Under the pieces are notes generated by a model. The model did not search any database, was not told where the DNA came from, and worked only from the letters and a program-made list of their open reading frames with translations. A program made the position numbers and the translations under genes. A stretch of 64,000 bases of DNA from Paenibacillus apiarius. Its GTDB lineage: Bacteria > Bacillota > Bacilli > Paenibacillales > Paenibacillaceae. Below, one piece after another: positions 60,682 through 64,000 of the stretch (within the stretch, counting starts at the first letter, position 1; each line of letters opens with the position of its first letter). The DNA is taken from assembly GCF_017052585.1 (NCBI RefSeq), contig NZ_JAFFHZ010000001.1:3633501-3697500 (forward strand), written 5' to 3'.

Positions 60682-62448
60682 ATGGGAAACAGAGGAGGGC
60701 GGCCAAACGCTCCGCACAATCGTTATGAGCAACCGCGCGGCAGGACGGCGCGATCTAATAAGAAGAAACGGGGTTGCGGTGGATGTCTGTTTATTTTGAT
60801 TGGGATCGGCATACTTATCATCAGTATATGGAAGGGATTTGACTGGTGGCCGAACAATGAGATTGCAGAATCGGACATGTCCAAGGTCGAGCAGCCGCTG
60901 ACTTGGAATGGGGCATGGAGCGGTTATGGCACGAAGGGACGCGGGGAAGAGCTGCTGATACCGCTGGAAGCGCTGCAGAAAAAGCTTCCGATTGCCTTTG
61001 AGGCAAAATCGAACACGGTTATATTGACCAGTGCGAAGGATGTGGCATCACTTCAGCTCGGACAAGCAAAGGGAACATGGAATGGGAAGGCGAAACGTTG
61101 GGATGCGGCTGCGGAAAATATAGATGGAGACGTGTATATTCCGATTGGCGTACTTGAGGAGATGTACGGGTTGCATGCGAGGCAATATTCGTCCAATGGT
61201 GGCGTTCAGCTTGGCTTTCCCGGACAGAGCCTGCAGGCAGGTGTAATCGCAGAGCAGAAGAACGATGATGATACGGTTGCGATGCGCCAAGAAGCGGATA
61301 ATCGCTCGGCCATTGTACAGAAGTTAGCGGGCGCGACGGAGCTGACAATATGGAAAGAACGTGACGATTGGGTGTATGTTGAAGCGGACGGCGGGGCTCT
61401 CGGCTATCTGCCGAAGGAGGATGTAAAGTACACCGACAAGCGTGTCATTCCAGATACGGCGCCGCCACCGAAGCCGCGGTTTGTAGAGGAGAAGAAACCT
61501 GTCAGTCTCGCATGGGAAGCTGTATATTCCCGTAATCCGGATCCATCGAAGCTTCCGTCCATGCCAGGGACGAATGTAATTAGCCCCACATGGTTCAGCT
61601 TAGCCGATAATGAGGGGAACGTGACGAGCAAGGGCGATCTGAGCTTAAGCAATTGGGCTCACCGCAAAGGCAAACAGGTGTGGGCGCTGTACAGCAACAG
61701 CTTCGAGCCGGAGCGTACGACGGAAGCATTGTCTACATTTGAAAGACGAAGCCGTACGATTGAGCAATTGCTGAAATTGGCAGAGCAATATCAGGTCGAT
61801 GGTATTAACCTTGATTATGAGAATGTGAATGTGGAAGATCGGGATCAATTAACGCAGTTCGTGCGGGAACTGGCGCCTCGAATGCATGCTCAAGGTTTGG
61901 TCATCTCCATAGATGTTACCGCCAAGTCAAGCAGCGGCCGGTGGTCGCAGTTTTTAGACAGGGAAAAGCTTGGTGAAGCCGTGGATTTCATGATGGTCAT
62001 GGCTTACGACGAGCATTGGGCAGCAAGCCCCGTCGCAGGCTCCGTCGCCTCTTTGCCGTGGGTGGAACAATCCGTGGCACGAATAATGGATGAAGATAAA
62101 GTGCCGGCGCACAAGCTGGTGCTCGGAATGCCTTTGTACACGAGAATATGGACGGAAGAAGTGAAGGACGGTGAAACGAAGGTAAGCTCCAAGTCGGTGG
62201 GCATGCGAACGATTCAAGAACTGATGCAGGAGCAAGAGCTGAAGCCGGTATTCTCGGAGCAAACGGGTCAAAACTATGTCGAGTACAAAGAGGACGGCGC
62301 CGTGAAAAAAATATGGATTGAAGATGAGCGCTCTGTTCAGGCGCGGATTGAGCTTGCGCAGCGGCTTGGATTGGGCGGTATCGCAGTCTGGGCGCGCAGC
62401 TTTGCGGATTCGGATATATGGAACGTGATTCATTACCCGGCATCATAA
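60682..62448 (+). CDS. Membrane-anchored GH18-family glycosidase with SH3-like domain
   Basis: 588 residues. Basic N-terminus, one membrane anchor (GCGGCLFILIGIGILIISIW), a copper-amine-oxidase-N-like region (about 60-180), a bacterial SH3 domain (about 190-250: MRQEADNRSAIVQKLAGATELTIW), and a GH18 barrel (about 275-585). The catalytic motif is DGINLDYENV; the Glu acid is kept and Asn replaces the middle Asp, as in YaaH/SleL-type peptidoglycan N-acetylglucosaminidases. Likely acts on wall or spore cortex. It lies between perR and ygzB. Confidence 0.85.
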   Translation: MGNRGGRPNAPHNRYEQPRGRTARSNKKKRGCGGCLFILIGIGILIISIWKGFDWWPNNEIAESDMSKVEQPLTWNGAWSGYGTKGRGEELLIPLEALQKKLPIAFEAKSNTVILTSAKDVASLQLGQAKGTWNGKAKRWDAAAENIDGDVYIPIGVLEEMYGLHARQYSSNGGVQLGFPGQSLQAGVIAEQKNDDDTVAMRQEADNRSAIVQKLAGATELTIWKERDDWVYVEADGGALGYLPKEDVKYTDKRVIPDTAPPPKPRFVEEKKPVSLAWEAVYSRNPDPSKLPSMPGTNVISPTWFSLADNEGNVTSKGDLSLSNWAHRKGKQVWALYSNSFEPERTTEALSTFERRSRTIEQLLKLAEQYQVDGINLDYENVNVEDRDQLTQFVRELAPRMHAQGLVISIDVTAKSSSGRWSQFLDREKLGEAVDFMMVMAYDEHWAASPVAGSVASLPWVEQSVARIMDEDKVPAHKLVLGMPLYTRIWTEEVKDGETKVSSKSVGMRTIQELMQEQELKPVFSEQTGQNYVEYKEDGAVKKIWIEDERSVQARIELAQRLGLGGIAVWARSFADSDIWNVIHYPAS

Positions 62449-62465
62449 TCATATATATTAAATAA

Positions 62466-62495
62466 GAAAGCCGTCTGCTATAGCAGGCGGCTTCG
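62466..62495. terminator. Hairpin between convergent GH18 and ygzB genes
   Basis: An 11-bp stem with one wobble (62468-62478 with 62483-62493) and TATA loop; followed by CGTTCGT, so the T tract is poor. Confidence 0.6.
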
Positions 62496-62591
62496 TTCGT
62501 ATTGCCCAACCATTCACCGAATGTGGCGCGTTGTACGGTCTGTGCGCGTTGAGTTGAGTTATGTATGTCGGTTATGTGCACGCACTTATTG

Positions 62592-62984
62592 TTATTTGCT
62601 CTCTTCCAACTGTGCAGCTTGAACGTCATTGTCTTTGACTTCCGGTTCGGCAGTCGCTTTGTCAGGGTCCAGCGTCAGGATGGTTCGGCAGAACATGCAC
62701 CGATCCGTCTTGCCGAGCATCTTGGTCTGGCGTCCGCATTCCGGACATTGCAGCACGACGGAGCTGGTGGAGAGCATTCCTGCCCAGAAGTAGATGGCTA
62801 CGCTTCCCAGAAGCACAATCATGCCGAGGACCATAAAAACTCCCGCAAAAGCTCTGCCTTGCAAGCCCCACATCAGAATTCCAGCAGTGCCAAGCACCAT
62901 CATCCCCATACCGGCCAATGTAAGGACGAGACCCCAAAGACGGAACTCGTTAATTTTACTTGTTCTAAAAATACGATGTTTCAT
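62592..62984 (-). CDS. ygzB: UPF0295-family membrane protein YgzB
   Basis: 130 residues, start after GGGGAGG. Two membrane hairpins (GLVLTLAGMGMMVLG, VFMVLGMIVLLGSVAIYFWAG) are followed by a zinc ribbon CPECGRQTKMLGKTDRCMFC, matching Bacillus YgzB (VYFWIGMLST and CMHC at the same places). Function unknown. In Bacillus it lies next to perR and ygxA, as here, with a GH18 gene inserted. Confidence 0.9.
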   Translation of the reverse strand: MKHRIFRTSKINEFRLWGLVLTLAGMGMMVLGTAGILMWGLQGRAFAGVFMVLGMIVLLGSVAIYFWAGMLSTSSVVLQCPECGRQTKMLGKTDRCMFCRTILTLDPDKATAEPEVKDNDVQAAQLEESK

Positions 62985-63101
62985 TGCAGCCTCCCCAATC
63001 GTGTATGAAAATGTTTTCGAATTAGAAGGAAAGAGAGCTTCTATGTAGAATTATAAACTATCATTCGATGTAAAAGAAAGCCAAAAAGCGTGGGATAGAG
63101 A

Positions 63102-63992
63102 ATGAAACAAGTAATGGATGACTCAATTGGCCAATTATCCGGTGCGGCAAGCGTAAGCGGTATTCTTGTCCTTGAGCACAATCAGCTTGACGGAGAAATG
63201 CACGAGCATACCGAATGGGACCGTTACATACTGGTTATCGACGAAGAGTGTCCGTCTCATCCTTATCATGCGATTCAAGTATCGAACGAGGATCGGTCCG
63301 TTACACGTTGGACCTGCGTTCACCCCGATGAGTGGGAAGATTGGATTACATCCATAGAAGTTCAGCCGCTTATATCTTCCTTGGGACGAGCGGATATTGT
63401 AGTCGACCGCAGCGGTGCGTTAACTGCATGGCAGAAGCGCCTTAAAGAGAGCGAGAAGGCGGCGTCACATCTGGAGTACATGAAGACGTACGCTTGTTTT
63501 CTGGATTGCTACACTCAGGCGAAGCATTTTTTGCAGATGGACTACTTGCTGGATGCTTGCCGTTACATGGATCAAGCGTTTTATTACTGGGCGCGTCTCG
63601 CTATTATGGACCAAGGGGAAATGCCGCGGGCCGCATTATGGCAGCAAGTCAAATGTTTTAATTTAGGCGTCTATAAAATGTATGAAGAGTTTATGATGAG
63701 TTCTGAATCCATGTCACAGCGGATTCAACTCGCATTGCTGGCTTGCGAGTTTTCATTGTCATCGAAGATTACGGAGAGCTGTGCGCCGTTGTTGGAATGG
63801 ATGAAGCAAGCACAGGGCCCTGTGCCGATGGCTAGCATTATGCAGCATACGGAGTTCAAATGGCTGGGGAAATACTTGCCCACACTGTTAAAGAAGCTTG
63901 TTCACCGCGGATATCTTCATGAGAAGTTGATGGAGCATCAGACGCCATATGGAAATTTGGGAAGCGTGCAAGCTTATGAATGGGTTGGATAA
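63102..63992 (+). CDS. ygxA: Nucleotidyltransferase-like protein YgxA
   Basis: 296 residues; the ATG at 63102 has only a weak ribosome-binding site. N-terminal nucleotidyltransferase-like fold (VSGILVLEHNQLDGEMHEHTEWDRYILVIDE) without the canonical GSxxxG-DxD set, then a helical C-terminal half (LDACRYMDQAFYYWARLAIM). Similarity and position next to ygzB fit Bacillus YgxA, whose function is unknown. The gene is complete and ends eight bases before the window edge. Confidence 0.82.
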   Translation: MKQVMDDSIGQLSGAASVSGILVLEHNQLDGEMHEHTEWDRYILVIDEECPSHPYHAIQVSNEDRSVTRWTCVHPDEWEDWITSIEVQPLISSLGRADIVVDRSGALTAWQKRLKESEKAASHLEYMKTYACFLDCYTQAKHFLQMDYLLDACRYMDQAFYYWARLAIMDQGEMPRAALWQQVKCFNLGVYKMYEEFMMSSESMSQRIQLALLACEFSLSSKITESCAPLLEWMKQAQGPVPMASIMQHTEFKWLGKYLPTLLKKLVHRGYLHEKLMEHQTPYGNLGSVQAYEWVG

Positions 63993-64000
63993 ATGCAGAG

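Noticed and set aside
1..64000. tRNA or rRNA genes
   Set aside because: No cloverleaf-like or rRNA-like segment was recognised in the intergenic regions on reading; a tRNAscan or Rfam run would settle it.

Overview
The window looks like a chromosomal segment of a Paenibacillus-type endospore-forming Firmicute. Supporting signs are strong AGGAGG ribosome-binding sites, frequent TTG and GTG starts, Gram-positive sigma-A promoters, the sporulation protein YyaC, a gatCAB operon, a PerR-YgzB-YgxA block ordered as in Bacillus, a sigma-B partner-switching module, and moderately high GC with AT-rich intergenic patches. Nearly all genes are intact. There is no rRNA, tRNA, CRISPR array or complete insertion sequence.

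Layout. (1) 1-4650: the end of a MurR/RpiR sugar-phosphate regulator, then an mglBAC-type sugar ABC transporter. (2) 4651-14634: an IclR regulator followed by a peptide-type ABC transporter (dppBCA, dppDF) interleaved with an M20 deacylase and ending in a DUF1177 protein and an AroM-family protein. The AroM protein has two racemase-like cysteines. This is the best candidate for an undescribed catabolic pathway. (3) 14635-16412: a gene-poor, AT-rich accessory stretch with a gene fragment, a small membrane protein, palindromes and copies of a dispersed repeat. (4) 16413-19451: a three-component membrane glycosylation system (GtrB-like, GtrA-like, GT-C-like). (5) 19569-25216: radical SAM/SPASM maturase with a C-terminal SEC-C motif, secreted SH3-like repeat protein, DUF2140-like protein, MarR regulator, cystine symporter TcyP and a DUF948 protein. 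(6) 25353-33741: a complete general-stress signalling locus resembling RsbY-RsbK-RsbM-RsbV-RsbW-SigB of Bacillus cereus, plus an extra hybrid kinase. (7) 33741-41858: a frameshifted gene, YtxH, PAP2 phosphatase, asparaginase II, CutC, DUF1128, YyaC, a tiny holin-like type I toxin candidate, alpha/beta hydrolase, an unknown protein and a methyltransferase. (8) 41943-46872: a structured leader RNA before a PilZ c-di-GMP receptor, a secreted cadherin-like protein, an O-antigen-ligase-like polymerase and a small beta-rich protein. (9) 46920-53257: D-2-hydroxyacid dehydrogenase, cupredoxin-like lipid-anchored-type protein, DedA, thioredoxin-like protein, MBL hydrolase, M24 peptidase and an IDEAL-like protein. 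(10) 53332-64000: gatCAB, GNAT, an ECF sigma operon with LiaF/DUF4097-type membrane proteins, perR, a GH18 hydrolase, ygzB and ygxA.

Themes. Several loci deal with envelope and stress: sigma-B, an ECF factor, PerR, YtxH/DUF948, glycosyl transfer and wall hydrolase. Signalling is rich (two hybrid kinases, PP2C phosphatase, CheR-type methyltransferase, PilZ). Two dispersed intergenic repeat families, several unusual dyads and two genes below normal annotation size are described separately.
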